A stretch of 64,000 nt of DNA from Actinocorallia aurantiaca (GCF_039533685.1 NZ_BAAATZ010000006.1:558001-622000), one strand, 5' to 3'. Positions 17,872 through 27,532 are shown, counted from the stretch's first letter. Made by a program: numbers and translations. Notes: a model not told the origin generated them from the sequence alone.

Positions 17872-19083
17872 TCAGGTGAACTTGACCGTGTAGTTGTGCT
17901 TGCGCAGCCGCTCCACGACCTCGTCGCTGTGCTCGGGGCCGCGGGTCTCCAGGTGCAGCACCACCTCGGCGTCCTCCAGGTGCAGCCGGGCCGCCACCCG
18001 CTCGTGCGTGACGTCCAGGACGTTGACGCCGAGGTCGGCCAGCTCGGACAGCAGCCGCACCAGCGCTCCGGGCCGGTCGGTGAGCCGCACCCGGACGACC
18101 ATGTAGCGCCCGGCGGTGGCCAGGCCGTGCCGCAGCACCTTGGACAGCAGGAGCGGGTCGATGTTGCCGCCCGACAGCACCGCCACCACCGGCGGTCGCA
18201 TCGCGTAGGTGTGCTCCAGCAGCGCGGCGATGGAGGCCGCGCCGGCGGGCTCCACCACCTGCTTGGCCCGCTCCAGGCTGAGCAGCATCGCCCGGGAGAT
18301 CGACTCCTCGGAGACCGTCACCACCGAGTCGACGTACTCGGAGACCAGGTCGAAGGTCAGGTCGCCGGGGCGGCCCACGGCGATTCCGTCGGCCATCGTC
18401 GGGCTCAGCGTGATGCTCACGGGCCTTCCCGCCGCCAGCGACGGCGGGAAGGACGCCGCCCGCTTGGCCTGGACGCCCAGCAGGCTCCCGGTGAAACCGC
18501 CGCCCTTGAGCGCGACGCCCAGCCCGGAGGCGAGCCCGCCGCCGCCCACCGCGGTGACGACCGTCCTGACGTCCGGGCACTCCTGGAGGATCTCCAGCCC
18601 GAGCGTCCCCTGTCCGGCGACGATGTCAGGGTGGTCGAACGGGTGGATGAACACCGCCCCGTGCTCCTCGGCGTACTCCCGGGCGGCGGGCAGGCACGCG
18701 TCCACCGAGTCCCCCGGGTAGATGATCTCCGCCCCGTAGGCGCGGGTGGCCTCCACCTTGGGCAGAGGGGCCCCCGCCGGCATGAAGATGGTCGCCTTGC
18801 AGCCCAGCAGCGAGGCGGCCAGCGCCACCCCCTGCGCGTGGTTGCCCGCGCTGGCCGCCACCACTCCCCTGGCCCGTTCCTCCGGGCTCAGCCGGGAGAT
18901 CCGGGTGTAGGCGCCGCGGATCTTGTAGGAGCCGGTGCGCTGCACGTTCTCGCACTTGAGGTACACGGGGCCGCCCAACAGCTCCGAGAGGTGCCGGGAG
19001 TGCAGCAGCGGGGTGCGGACGATGACGTCGCGCAGTTCCTCCGCCGCCCGGTGGATCTTGTCGAGGGTGACGGTGTCGCTCAT
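17872..19083 (-). CDS. ilvA: Threonine ammonia-lyase with ACT domain
   Basis: 403-aa PLP enzyme converting threonine to 2-oxobutanoate and ammonia, the first step toward isoleucine. PLP lysine in SYKIRGA (near residue 54), the phosphate-cup pattern VVTAVGGGGLASG near 175, and a C-terminal ACT-like regulatory domain (VRVRLTDRPGALVRLLSEL, residues 325-400). With one ACT-like domain and about 400 residues it matches the short actinobacterial form, so isoleucine feedback cannot be assumed. ATG at 19083 with GAGGATGGGGGG upstream. Confidence 0.92.
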   Translation of the reverse strand: MSDTVTLDKIHRAAEELRDVIVRTPLLHSRHLSELLGGPVYLKCENVQRTGSYKIRGAYTRISRLSPEERARGVVAASAGNHAQGVALAASLLGCKATIFMPAGAPLPKVEATRAYGAEIIYPGDSVDACLPAAREYAEEHGAVFIHPFDHPDIVAGQGTLGLEILQECPDVRTVVTAVGGGGLASGLGVALKGGGFTGSLLGVQAKRAASFPPSLAAGRPVSITLSPTMADGIAVGRPGDLTFDLVSEYVDSVVTVSEESISRAMLLSLERAKQVVEPAGAASIAALLEHTYAMRPPVVAVLSGGNIDPLLLSKVLRHGLATAGRYMVVRVRLTDRPGALVRLLSELADLGVNVLDVTHERVAARLHLEDAEVVLHLETRGPEHSDEVVERLRKHNYTVKFT

Positions 19084-19126
19084 CCCCCCATCCTCGCAGC
19101 CGGGAGGGGCGCCGCAGGTCAGGCGG

Positions 19127-20488
19127 TCAGGAGAGGGCCTTGAACAGGGCGGTGCTCAGGGACGCCCGGTCGTCGTCGCCGTCCAGGGACCAGAACATGC
19201 CGCCGCGGAGCTTCTTGTCCTTGATGTAGGCGGCCTTCACCTTGACGAGTTCCGGGTCGTCGTAGGACCACCAGGTGTCCCCGTCGTACTTCCAGACGGC
19301 TCCCGCCTGGTCGTCCCGGTAGACGGTGCCCTTGCGGCGTATGAGGACCTTGTAGTCCTCCAGGCCCACCTCGTGCGCGCCCTTGGCGCCGCCCTTCGAC
19401 TTCTGCCACAGGCCCCGGTTCTCGTCGGGGACGCCCTTCCAGCCGCGGCCGTACATCGGGATGCCGAGGATCATCTTGGAGGCGGGCCACCCGGCGTCGA
19501 GATAGGCGTTCAGCGCGGAGTCCACGCTGAACTTCCCGGGCGTTCCCGGGTCGTCGGCGACGTCGTAGAGGTTGCTCTGGTGGTTGGCGCGCTCGTCCCA
19601 CTGCCCGTGCAGGTCGTAGCCCTGGAGGCTGCCGTAGTCGAGGTACTGGTGGACCTTCGCGGCCTCGATGTTCTTGATGTCGCCGGGGGACGCGGGCATG
19701 AACATCGTCAGCCCGTACCGCCTGCCGTCCTTCTTCTCCTGGGCGTCGAGCCCGCGGCGGAACTCGGCCAGCAGAAGGGTGAGGTTGCGCTTGTCCTCCG
19801 GCCGGTGGACGTTGTCGTTGTAGCCCGGCGAGGCGGGCCACTCCCAGTCGATGTCGATGCCGTCGAACAGTCCCCTGGCCGCGCCGGGGCCGCCCGCGGT
19901 GCCGGATTTGGGCAGATCGCCCCGGATGAACAGGTCGAGGCAGGAGTCGACGGCCGCCTTGCGCGAGGCCTGCGTGAGCGCCGCGTTGGAGAAGTACTTC
20001 GAGCCGGTCCAGCCGCCGATCGCCAGGTTGATCTTGAGGTCGGGGTACTGCGCCTTGAGCCGCATCAGCTGTCCGAAGTGCCCGCGCAGCGGGGAGTCCG
20101 CCCCGTCGGCGACCCCGTCCACGCTGGCGCCGGCCTTGTAGGGGCGCACGTAGTCGTCGTAGGCGGTGCTGCTGCCCGAGCTCGCCTTGGCCGTCACCGA
20201 GCACCGGCCCTCGGAGTCCAGCTCCGCGAAGGCGTACTTGATCGTGGTGAGGTTGCCGACCGCCCCGCTGGTCACCAGGTTCTTCACCTGGAACTTGCGC
20301 TGGTAGGAGGCCCAGCGCGGGAAGTACCCCGCCCGCTCGTACTCGCGCTTCCCGGGGGTCTCGCCCTGTTCCGCGGTCTTCCGCTCCCCCGAGGCGTCGT
20401 CCTCGATCGCGTCCAGGGCGAAGGGAACGGACGCGACCAGGACCCCGGACAAAACGGCGGCCGCCGTCCAGTAGAGGGTTCGGCTCAC
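19127..20488 (-). CDS. Secreted GH18 chitinase-like glycosidase
   Basis: 453 aa. N-terminal signal anchor (residues 5-25) then a GH18 TIM barrel: AGYFPRW, LAIGGWTGSKYF (SxGG-like strand) and the catalytic DGIDIDWEWP with proton-donor Glu; later LGIPMYGRGWKG and GGMFWSLDGDD. No separate chitin-binding domain is visible. Expected to hydrolyse chitin or related N-acetylglucosamine polymers outside the cell. GTG start at 20488 with GGGAG eight bases upstream. Divergent from the esterase across 158 bases in which I see no typical chitinase direct repeat. Confidence 0.9.
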   Translation of the reverse strand: MSRTLYWTAAAVLSGVLVASVPFALDAIEDDASGERKTAEQGETPGKREYERAGYFPRWASYQRKFQVKNLVTSGAVGNLTTIKYAFAELDSEGRCSVTAKASSGSSTAYDDYVRPYKAGASVDGVADGADSPLRGHFGQLMRLKAQYPDLKINLAIGGWTGSKYFSNAALTQASRKAAVDSCLDLFIRGDLPKSGTAGGPGAARGLFDGIDIDWEWPASPGYNDNVHRPEDKRNLTLLLAEFRRGLDAQEKKDGRRYGLTMFMPASPGDIKNIEAAKVHQYLDYGSLQGYDLHGQWDERANHQSNLYDVADDPGTPGKFSVDSALNAYLDAGWPASKMILGIPMYGRGWKGVPDENRGLWQKSKGGAKGAHEVGLEDYKVLIRRKGTVYRDDQAGAVWKYDGDTWWSYDDPELVKVKAAYIKDKKLRGGMFWSLDGDDDRASLSTALFKALS

Positions 20489-20646
20489 TGGGTCATCTCC
20501 CGGGCTGCTCGGCTCGGTCGCGCTGGTCAGAGGGGACGTTACCGCGCCGTACCCGGCTTCCGCGAGGCGGAGGCTCCTGTGACGGGTTCCGGTAACCTTC
20601 CCAGTCCTCCCCTATGAGAGATTCACACCCACTAGGCTGCTGACCC

Positions 20647-21504
20647 ATGCGCGTGTTTCTGGTGGCTTTCGCGGTGATGTTGACGTCTCTGGGATGGGCG
20701 GGACCCGCCCAGGCCGCGCCGCAGGTCAAGACCAAGACCGTGGCATTCGGAAAGCTGAAGCCCCAGCGTATGGACATCTACGCCGTGTCCTCCAAGAAGA
20801 AGAAGCGGCCCGCCGTCCTCCTCATCCACGGCGGCTACTGGTGGGGCGGCGACAAGGGGCACTGGAAGGCCATCGCCAAGGACCTCGCCGGACGCGGCTA
20901 TGTGGTCTTCGCCACCAACTACCGGCTGAGCCAGCAGGCCGTGTGGCCCGCGCAGCGCCAGGACGCCGAGGCCGCGGTCAAGTACGTGCGCAAGAACGCC
21001 AAGAAGATGGGCGTCAACCCGCAGCGCATCATCGCGATGGGCACCTCGGCCGGAGGCCAGCTCGCCTCCATGCTCGCCGTGCACGGGACCGGCGGCGGGC
21101 GGGTGCGGGCCGCGGTGGCGCTCTCCCCCGTGAACTCCCCGCTGGAGGGCTACGAGGCGGGCGGCCGGGACGGCGCCGACGAGTACACCCGCAAGCTGCG
21201 CCAGGCCGTGGTCAGGCTGCTGGGCTGCACGCCGGTCTTCCAGGACCCCGACTGCTGGCCCCTGCTCGTCGACGCCACGCCCTCCGAGCACGCCTCCCCC
21301 GGGGACGCGCCCACCCTGCTCGTCCACTCGGCCAAGGAGTTCGTGGGCGCCGAGCAGAGCCTGGACCTGCGCAGCGCGATGCGCGAGGCGGGCGTTCCGG
21401 TGACGCTGCGGGAGCTGCCCGGCAAGCGCCACGGCGGCGAGATCCTCAAGAACAAGAAGAACTACGAGCAGGTCCTCAAATGGATCGCCAAGTGGGCCAA
21501 GTGA
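20647..21504 (+). CDS. Secreted alpha/beta hydrolase (esterase)
   Basis: 285-aa hydrolase with signal peptide ending GPAQAAP. VLLIHGGYWWGG supplies the HGG oxyanion motif of the hormone-sensitive-lipase/BD-FAE type. The nucleophile elbow is GTSAGGQ (near residue 140) and the likely catalytic His is in KRHGGEI near the C terminus. Substrate unknown; carboxylic ester hydrolysis is the family activity. ATG at 20647. Its stop is 11 bases from that of the convergent DUF2269 gene. Confidence 0.88.
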   Translation: MRVFLVAFAVMLTSLGWAGPAQAAPQVKTKTVAFGKLKPQRMDIYAVSSKKKKRPAVLLIHGGYWWGGDKGHWKAIAKDLAGRGYVVFATNYRLSQQAVWPAQRQDAEAAVKYVRKNAKKMGVNPQRIIAMGTSAGGQLASMLAVHGTGGGRVRAAVALSPVNSPLEGYEAGGRDGADEYTRKLRQAVVRLLGCTPVFQDPDCWPLLVDATPSEHASPGDAPTLLVHSAKEFVGAEQSLDLRSAMREAGVPVTLRELPGKRHGGEILKNKKNYEQVLKWIAKWAK

Positions 21505-21515
21505 CGCCCTGAGCG

Positions 21516-21983
21516 TCAGTGCCAGAACATCAGGACCAGGATCACCAGCCAGAGCACGGCCACGATGCCCGACAGGGCGGCGACACGGCTCTGCTCGGCC
21601 CTGGTGTCCACCAGGAGCTCGGCGTCGCCCTTGGCCGGCTTCCCGGGCTTCCCGTGGTGCGAGCCGCCGGAGAGCTTGGAGATGGCCTTGCGCTGGTCCC
21701 GTTCGATGACCACGAGCAGGACGACGGCGACGATGAACAGGGTCATCGAGGCCGACAGCCACACCTGGTCGAACTGGCCCTCCGCCAGGAACAGGCCGAA
21801 CAGGAAGACGCCCAGCGCGCCCACCCCGTAGATGCGGGTCACCAACCGCAGGTAGCGCAGGACCTCGGTGTTGCGCGCCCTGATGTAGCGGGGCGTGGAC
21901 ATGGTCGCGGCGGTCAGCGGACCCAACGTGAAGATGGCGAACCCGACATGCAGGATGAGCAGGATGCGATCAGCTGTTGACAT
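21516..21983 (-). CDS. DUF2269-like integral membrane protein
   Basis: 155 aa with four predicted membrane helices (about residues 7-27, 49-68, 75-95, 134-153) and a short His/Lys/Gly-rich cytoplasmic loop (SGGSHHGKPGKPAKGD). The pattern LLILHVGFAIFTLGPLTAATM resembles the DUF2269 family of unknown function. ATG at 21983; the nearest GGGGAGG is 13 bases upstream, so initiation may be weak. It follows the VWA gene after 21 bases and may be co-transcribed with it. Confidence 0.7.
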   Translation of the reverse strand: MSTADRILLILHVGFAIFTLGPLTAATMSTPRYIRARNTEVLRYLRLVTRIYGVGALGVFLFGLFLAEGQFDQVWLSASMTLFIVAVVLLVVIERDQRKAISKLSGGSHHGKPGKPAKGDAELLVDTRAEQSRVAALSGIVAVLWLVILVLMFWH

Positions 21984-22004
21984 ACCACGAGCCTAACCTC
22001 CCCA

Positions 22005-23939
22005 CTAGCCTCGCGCTCGCAGGTAGTCACTGACCACGTACTCTCCGAGACGTCCGGAGTCCGGGGAGAAGACCCGCCCGCCGTTGCGCCGGGCCAGCTC
22101 CTCCACGAACGCCACCAGCCTGCGGTCCTCGGCCAGCATGAAGACGTTGAGGGTGGCGCCGCGCCTGGTCATCTTGTCGACCTCGGCGAAGGTGAGCACC
22201 AGGGTCTCGGGCGCGGGCGGGTAGTCGAACACCGGACGCCCGTCGGACCTCAGGTGCGCGGTCGGCTCGCCGTCGGTCACCACCAGCACGATCGGCTCGA
22301 AGCCCGGATGGGCGTCCAGGTGCCGTCCGGCCAGCAGCAGCGCGTGGTGCAGGTTGGTGCCCTGGACCATGTCCCAGTCCAGGACGGCCATCTGCTCGGG
22401 CTGCAGCACCCGCGCGTGGTGGGAGAACCCGATGATCTGGATGGCGTCCTGCGGGTACTGGGTGCTGACCAGGGAGTGCAGGGCCAAGGCCGTCTGCTTG
22501 GCGTCCGCCCACGAGCCGCGCATGACCATCGAGTACGACAGGTCGACCAGCAGGCAGACGGCCGCTCCGGTGCGCCGCTCGGTCTCCTTGACCTCGAAGT
22601 CCTCCGGCAGCAGCCGGACGTCGGACGGGTTCCGCAGGATGGCGTTCGAGACCGTCCGGACCACGTCCAGGGGCTGTTCGTCGCCGAACCGCCACTGCCT
22701 CGACGTGCCGGTGAGCTCGCCCGACTGCCCGGCGCTCCGCTGTTCGTGCTGGCCGTTCCTGCCGCCCTTGAGCTGGGAGAAGACCTTCCGCAGCGCGGTC
22801 TGGCCCAGCCTCCGGACGGCCTTGGGGGTCAGCTCCAGCCTCCCGCCCTCGCGGTTCAGGTAGCCCTGCCGCTCCAGTTCGGCCTCGATCCGGCGCAGCT
22901 CGGCCAGGTCGTCCACCGCGCCGCGGCCCAGCGCCCGCCGGACCGCCTCCTCGTCGACGTCGGCCAGGCTCGCGCCCGGGTAGTCCTGGCTCAGCGCCGA
23001 CTCCAGGTCCGCGAGGTCGGCCAGGTCGGCCAGCGCACTGGTGGCGTCGCCAAGGCCGAGGGGGTCCTCGCCGCTCATGCCCTCCTGCCCGGCCCAGTCC
23101 AGGTCGGGGCGGCGCTGGCGCAGCGCGTCGCCCAGCCGGGACATCTCCAGCTCCAGGCCGGCGTCCTGCAGCGACTCGGCCATGAGCCGGCCGAGTTCGG
23201 CGCGCTGCTCGGGGCTGAGGGAGTTCATCAGCCGGTTCAGCGCGGCCGAGCGGCGGGCCAAAGAGTCCACCAGCTCTTCGAGCGTGCCGGGCTCGTCGGG
23301 GAAGAGGTCCCCGTACTCGGCCATGAAGGCGTCGAAGTCCTCCTGGCGGTGCTCCCCCCTGGCGTCGGCCTCCAGCATCGCGTTGAGCGCGGCCATCATG
23401 TGCTTGACCCGCTCCGTCTGGGCCGGATCACCGCTCTGGAGCGCCTGCTTGAGCCCTTCGAACTGGGCGTCCAGGACGTCGCTGCGCAGCATGTCCTTGA
23501 GCTGCTCGAACGTCCGCCTCGCCGCTTCGGAACGCCACTGGTAGTCCCGCAGCGCCCGGACGGCTCCGGCCGTGTCGGACGGCAGCTGGTCCAGTTCGGC
23601 CTCGCGCAGCCGGGCGTCGTCGGACGGGTCGGGGAACAGCTCGGCGCGCTCCTGGCCGATCGCGGTGTCCAGCAGCGACCTGACCTGCTCCAGGAGCCCG
23701 TCCATGCGGCCGCGCTCCCGCAGCTCGCGGCGGCGCTCCCGGACCTGCCGCAGCAGGTCGTCCAGGCCGCGGCGGCCGTTCTCGCCGTCCAGGCCGCGGC
23801 GCAGGAGGTCGCGCAGGGCGTCGCCCACCCGGCCGCCGTTCAGCACCTCCTCGCCGACGGCGTCGAGGGCCTCGCGGACGTCGTACGGCGGCGCCAGCGG
23901 GTCGGGTCCCTCCCGGTAGGGTCCGTACCGGTATTTCAT
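22005..23939 (-). CDS. VWA domain protein partner of MoxR-type ATPase
   Basis: 644 aa. The N-terminal 430 residues are charged, helical and leucine-rich, with no recognised enzyme motif. A C-terminal von Willebrand A domain (about 440-644) has the MIDAS signature DLSYS in CLLVDLSYSMVMRG and a VTDGEPTAHL loop. ATG at 23939 with GGGGGAG close upstream. It lies 22 bases after the AAA+ gene. VWA-MoxR pairs act as metal-dependent chaperone or insertion machines; M. tuberculosis Rv0958/Rv0959 is the matching pair. The client here is unknown. Confidence 0.88.
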   Translation of the reverse strand: MKYRYGPYREGPDPLAPPYDVREALDAVGEEVLNGGRVGDALRDLLRRGLDGENGRRGLDDLLRQVRERRRELRERGRMDGLLEQVRSLLDTAIGQERAELFPDPSDDARLREAELDQLPSDTAGAVRALRDYQWRSEAARRTFEQLKDMLRSDVLDAQFEGLKQALQSGDPAQTERVKHMMAALNAMLEADARGEHRQEDFDAFMAEYGDLFPDEPGTLEELVDSLARRSAALNRLMNSLSPEQRAELGRLMAESLQDAGLELEMSRLGDALRQRRPDLDWAGQEGMSGEDPLGLGDATSALADLADLADLESALSQDYPGASLADVDEEAVRRALGRGAVDDLAELRRIEAELERQGYLNREGGRLELTPKAVRRLGQTALRKVFSQLKGGRNGQHEQRSAGQSGELTGTSRQWRFGDEQPLDVVRTVSNAILRNPSDVRLLPEDFEVKETERRTGAAVCLLVDLSYSMVMRGSWADAKQTALALHSLVSTQYPQDAIQIIGFSHHARVLQPEQMAVLDWDMVQGTNLHHALLLAGRHLDAHPGFEPIVLVVTDGEPTAHLRSDGRPVFDYPPAPETLVLTFAEVDKMTRRGATLNVFMLAEDRRLVAFVEELARRNGGRVFSPDSGRLGEYVVSDYLRARG

Positions 23940-23961
23940 GGCTCCCCCTCAGGTGACGCCC

Positions 23962-25350
23962 TCAGATGCGGTAGGTAGCGCCCTCGCCCGAGGCGTCCTT
24001 GGACAGGCGCCGGTTGAGGTACAGGCCCTCCAGCGCGAACTCCAGCGCCGAGGCGGCCTGCCCGGGCGAGTCCCCGTCCAGCTCCAGCAGTTCCATCAGC
24101 TTGGCCAGCCCGCGCACCGGGCCGAGCCGGCGCAGCAGGTCCGCCGAGGACACCAGCTCGCCGGTGTCGACGGTCTCGCCCGAGTCGAACTTCTCCAGGA
24201 GCCCGGACAGGTCCGCCCCGCCCAGGTGCCGCCGGAAGGTCTCGGCGACGGCCCGGCGCAGCAGGTGCTCCAGCACCTCCTGCTCACGGCCCTCCTCGCT
24301 GACCTCGAACTCGACCTTGCCCATGAGGCTCGGCACCACCGCGGGCAGGTCGCAGACCCGTGCCACGGCGCGGTCCTCGCCCGCCAGCGCGGCCCGGCGC
24401 AGCGCCCCGGCCGCGACCGTCTCGGCCCCCGCGACGGAGAAGCGGGCCGACACGCCGGAGCGGGCGTCGACGGCCTTGGACTCGCGGACCAGGCGGGTGA
24501 ACCGGGCGATGACCTCCAGCAGGTGCCGGGGCACCTCGGCGACCAGGTCGGCCTCCTGGACGACCAGGTCCAGCTCGGTGGCGAGCTCCAGCGGGTAGTG
24601 GGTGCGGATCTCCGCGCCGAAGCGGTCCTTCAGCGGGGTGATGATCCGGCCCCGGTTGGTGTAGTCCTCGGGGTTGGCCGAGGCGATGAGCAGCAGGTCG
24701 AGCGGCAGCCGCAGGGAGTAGCCGCGGATCTGGACGTCCCGCTCCTCCAGCACGTTGAGCAGCGCCACCTGGATGCGCTCGGCGAGGTCGGGCAGCTCGT
24801 TGACGGCGAAGATCCCCCGGTTGGTGCGGGGCACCAGCCCGTAGTGGACGGTCTCCGGGTCACCCAGGGTGCGGCCCTCGGCGACCTTGATCGGGTCGAC
24901 GTCGCCGATGAGGTCGCCGACGGAGGTGTCGGGGGTGGCGAGCTTCTCGCCGTACCGCTCCTCCCGGTGCCTCCAGACGACCGGAAGCTCCGGACCCGCC
25001 TTTTCGGCCAGCCTCTTGCACCGGATGCAGACGGGCTCGAAAGGATGATCGTTGATCTCGCAGCCCTCGATCACCGGGGTCCACTCGTCGAGCAGGCCGA
25101 CCAGCGTCCGGATCAGGCGGGTCTTGCCCTGGCCCCGCTCGCCCAGCAGGACCAGATCGTGGCCCGCCAGCAGGGCTCGCTCCACGTGGGGCAGCACGGT
25201 CTCATCGAAACCCACGATCCCCGGAAATCTCGTTTCCCCTGTTTTCAAACGTGACAGGAGATTCTCTCGCAGCTCGGTCTTCACCGGCCGATACGCATGG
25301 CCGGACTGGAGCAACTCGGCGAGCGTGGTCTCACGCGGTTGAGAAGGCAC
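23962..25350 (-). CDS. MoxR/Mg-chelatase-type AAA+ ATPase
   Basis: 462-aa cytosolic AAA+ ATPase. Walker A GERGQGKTRL near residue 88; sensor region LLLIASANPEDYTNRGRI, characteristic of MoxR/ChlI ATPases; FAVNELPDLAERIQVALLNVLEE covers Walker B. A Cys-containing segment between (EGCEINDHPFEPVCIRCKRL) has three cysteines, two in CIRC, and could bind a metal. GTG start at 25350 without a strong ribosome site. Likely remodels a target with the VWA protein encoded just downstream. Confidence 0.88.
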   Translation of the reverse strand: MPSQPRETTLAELLQSGHAYRPVKTELRENLLSRLKTGETRFPGIVGFDETVLPHVERALLAGHDLVLLGERGQGKTRLIRTLVGLLDEWTPVIEGCEINDHPFEPVCIRCKRLAEKAGPELPVVWRHREERYGEKLATPDTSVGDLIGDVDPIKVAEGRTLGDPETVHYGLVPRTNRGIFAVNELPDLAERIQVALLNVLEERDVQIRGYSLRLPLDLLLIASANPEDYTNRGRIITPLKDRFGAEIRTHYPLELATELDLVVQEADLVAEVPRHLLEVIARFTRLVRESKAVDARSGVSARFSVAGAETVAAGALRRAALAGEDRAVARVCDLPAVVPSLMGKVEFEVSEEGREQEVLEHLLRRAVAETFRRHLGGADLSGLLEKFDSGETVDTGELVSSADLLRRLGPVRGLAKLMELLELDGDSPGQAASALEFALEGLYLNRRLSKDASGEGATYRI

Positions 25351-25439
25351 CTAAACGAGATTACGTCCCTCATGTCCCAACCGCACTGTTTACATGGGAG
25401 TGGTTTCGAATCCGGGTCAAGCCCGGTTGAATCAAAAGC

Positions 25440-26603
25440 ATGACTCGTTTCGGGGACGGACTGGCGATGGGGCCCGATCTCGTCCGCGCGGCCGAGGAGG
25501 CCGTACGGCAGGCGACCCGGGCTCTGGACGGAAGGGCCGACCTCCTGTGCGTGTTCGTCAGCGGGACGGACCCCCAGGAGGTCGAGCGCGCCGTACGGCA
25601 CGCCATGGCCTACAGCGACGCCCGCACGGTGCTGGGCTGCAGCGCCGACGGGGTGATCGCCGCGGGCCGGGGCGTCGAGGAGACCTCCGCGGTCAGCGCC
25701 TGGGCCGCGATCCTGCCGGGGGCCCGCCTGGAGCCCTTCCGGCTGGAGACCCTCCAGGCGGACGAGCGCCTGGTCGTCGTGGGCATGCCGGAGAGCACGC
25801 CGGAGGACGTGGTCGGGGTCCTGCTCGCCGACCCGTTCTCCTTCCCGGTCGACGCCTTCGTCGAGCGTTCCGAGGAGGTCCTCCCCGGGCTCCCGCTGGT
25901 CGGCGGCCTCGCGGGCGGCGGGGAGGGCGAGACCCGGCTCTTCGTGGACGACCAGATCGTCGAGTCCGGCGCGGTCGGCGTGGTCATCAGCGGCCCCGTC
26001 CACGCCATCACCCTGCTCAGCCAGGGCGCCCGCCCGATCGGGCCGCCCATGACGGTCACCAGTGCCGAGCAGAACATCCTGCTGGAGCTGGCCGGGGTCC
26101 CCGCCCTGGACAAGCTCGAGGAGATCATCACCGAGCTCTCCGAACCCGAACGCGAGCTGGCCACCCAGGGCCTGCTCATCGGGATCGCCATGGACGAGTA
26201 CGCCGAGGAGCACGAGCAGGGCGACTTCCTGGTCCGCGGCGTCGTCGGGGTCGACGCCGACACCGGGGCGCTGGCCGTCGGCGACGTGATCTCCACCGGC
26301 CAGACGGTCAGGTTCCAGGTGCGGGACGCCGGGGCCGCCGACAGCAACCTCACCAGACTCGTACGGGGCTTCGACATGGGCCCCGTCGAAGGGGCCCTCC
26401 TGTTCTCCTGCAACGGCCGGGGACGCGCGATGTTCGGCGCCTCGGACCACGACGTGCGGGCCCTGGACCAGTTCGGCCACGTCGGCGGCTTCTTCGCCGA
26501 CGGGGAGATCGGCCCCGTCCGGGGCCGCAACCACATTCACGGCTTCACCGCCTCCATTCTCGCCTTCGCAGAATCCGACAACAGGAAGGACAGCGCCATA
26601 TGA
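25440..26603 (+). CDS. FIST domain protein (FIST_N + FIST_C)
   Basis: 387-aa cytosolic protein made of a FIST_N domain (about residues 25-215, VLGCSADGVIAAGRGVEE and PLVGGLAGGG) and a FIST_C domain (about 220-375, VRGVVGVDADTGALAVGD, ALLFSCNGRG, GGFFADGEIGP). FIST modules are proposed small-molecule sensors and are usually linked to signal proteins; this one stands alone. Its TGA overlaps the ATG of the ROK kinase gene (ATGA), so the two are probably translated together. Divergent from the MoxR gene across 89 bases. Ligand unknown. Confidence 0.88.
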   Translation: MTRFGDGLAMGPDLVRAAEEAVRQATRALDGRADLLCVFVSGTDPQEVERAVRHAMAYSDARTVLGCSADGVIAAGRGVEETSAVSAWAAILPGARLEPFRLETLQADERLVVVGMPESTPEDVVGVLLADPFSFPVDAFVERSEEVLPGLPLVGGLAGGGEGETRLFVDDQIVESGAVGVVISGPVHAITLLSQGARPIGPPMTVTSAEQNILLELAGVPALDKLEEIITELSEPERELATQGLLIGIAMDEYAEEHEQGDFLVRGVVGVDADTGALAVGDVISTGQTVRFQVRDAGAADSNLTRLVRGFDMGPVEGALLFSCNGRGRAMFGASDHDVRALDQFGHVGGFFADGEIGPVRGRNHIHGFTASILAFAESDNRKDSAI

Positions 26604-27532
26604 AAGAAGAGCGCGTTCTAGCCGTAGACATCGGTGGCACCAAGATGGCCGTGGGAATCGTCGATCCGAACGGGAGGATCGAGTCCTACGAGAGAGCCGA
26701 GACCCCCAGAGTGGACGCCGAAGGCCTGTGGCGGACCCTGGAGGCCCTGCTCGACAAGCTGCACACCGACGCCGAACTGATCGGCGTCGGTGTCGGCTGC
26801 GGGGGGCCCATGCGCTGGCCCTCCGGCGAGGTCTCCCCGCTCAACATCCCCGGCTGGCGCGGCTTCCCCCTGCGCGACCGGCTGCGGGAGCGTCACCCCG
26901 GGCTCCCCGTCCGGGTGCACAACGACGCCGTGGCCGTGGCGCTCGGCGAGCACTGGCGCGGGGCCGGCAAGGGCGCGCAGAACGTGCTGGGGATGGTCGT
27001 GTCGACCGGTGTCGGCGGCGGGCTGATCCTCAACGGGCGGCTCATCGACGGCGCCAGCGGCAACGCCGGGCACATCGGCCACATCGTCGTCGACCCCGGC
27101 GGCCTGCCCTGCACCTGCGGCGGGCGCGGCTGCCTGGAGGCGATCGCCCGCGGCCCCGCCCTGTCGGCCTGGGCGCAGGCCGAGGGCTGGCGCCCCGAGC
27201 AGATGGTGGCCACCGCCAAGGACCTGGCCGCCGACGCCACCCGCGGCCACCCCATCGCGGTCGCCGCCATGCGCCGGGCGGGCCGCGCCCTGGGCATCGG
27301 CATCGCCTCGGCCACCCACCTGTGCGACCTGGAGGTGGTCGCCATCGGCGGCGGCCTCGCCCAGGCCGGACCGCTGCTGTTCGCCCCCCTGGAGGAGACC
27401 TTCCGCGCCCACGCCCGCATGGAGTACGCCCGCAACGTGCGGGTCGTCCCCGCCGCCCTCGGCCAGACCTCCGGCCTCGTCGGCGCCGCCGCCCTCATCT
27501 TCGAGGGCGACAGCTACTGGAACGCCGACTGA
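26600..27532 (+). CDS. ROK-family sugar kinase (glucokinase-like)
   Basis: 310-aa ROK kinase. N-terminal phosphate-binding motif VDIGGTKMAVGIVD; catalytic Asp in VRVHNDAVAVALGE; ROK signature STGVGGGLILNGRLIDGASG; zinc site GHIVVDPGGLPCTCGGRGC. No helix-turn-helix, so it is a kinase rather than a repressor. Expected to phosphorylate glucose or another hexose with ATP. The ATG at 26600 overlaps the stop of the FIST gene by 4 bases, with AAGGA about nine bases upstream. A copy of the dispersed hairpin repeat begins 14 bases past the stop. Confidence 0.92.
   Translation: MKEERVLAVDIGGTKMAVGIVDPNGRIESYERAETPRVDAEGLWRTLEALLDKLHTDAELIGVGVGCGGPMRWPSGEVSPLNIPGWRGFPLRDRLRERHPGLPVRVHNDAVAVALGEHWRGAGKGAQNVLGMVVSTGVGGGLILNGRLIDGASGNAGHIGHIVVDPGGLPCTCGGRGCLEAIARGPALSAWAQAEGWRPEQMVATAKDLAADATRGHPIAVAAMRRAGRALGIGIASATHLCDLEVVAIGGGLAQAGPLLFAPLEETFRAHARMEYARNVRVVPAALGQTSGLVGAAALIFEGDSYWNAD

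Noticed and set aside
16349..17893. Open frame of 514 codons overlapping the third M1 gene
   Set aside because: Arg/Pro/Ala-rich frame-shifted shadow of a gene with intact catalytic motifs.
22254..23978. Long plus-strand open frame of 574 codons
   Set aside because: Lies opposite the VWA gene; composition is that of an antisense shadow in GC-rich DNA, with no domain or ribosome site.
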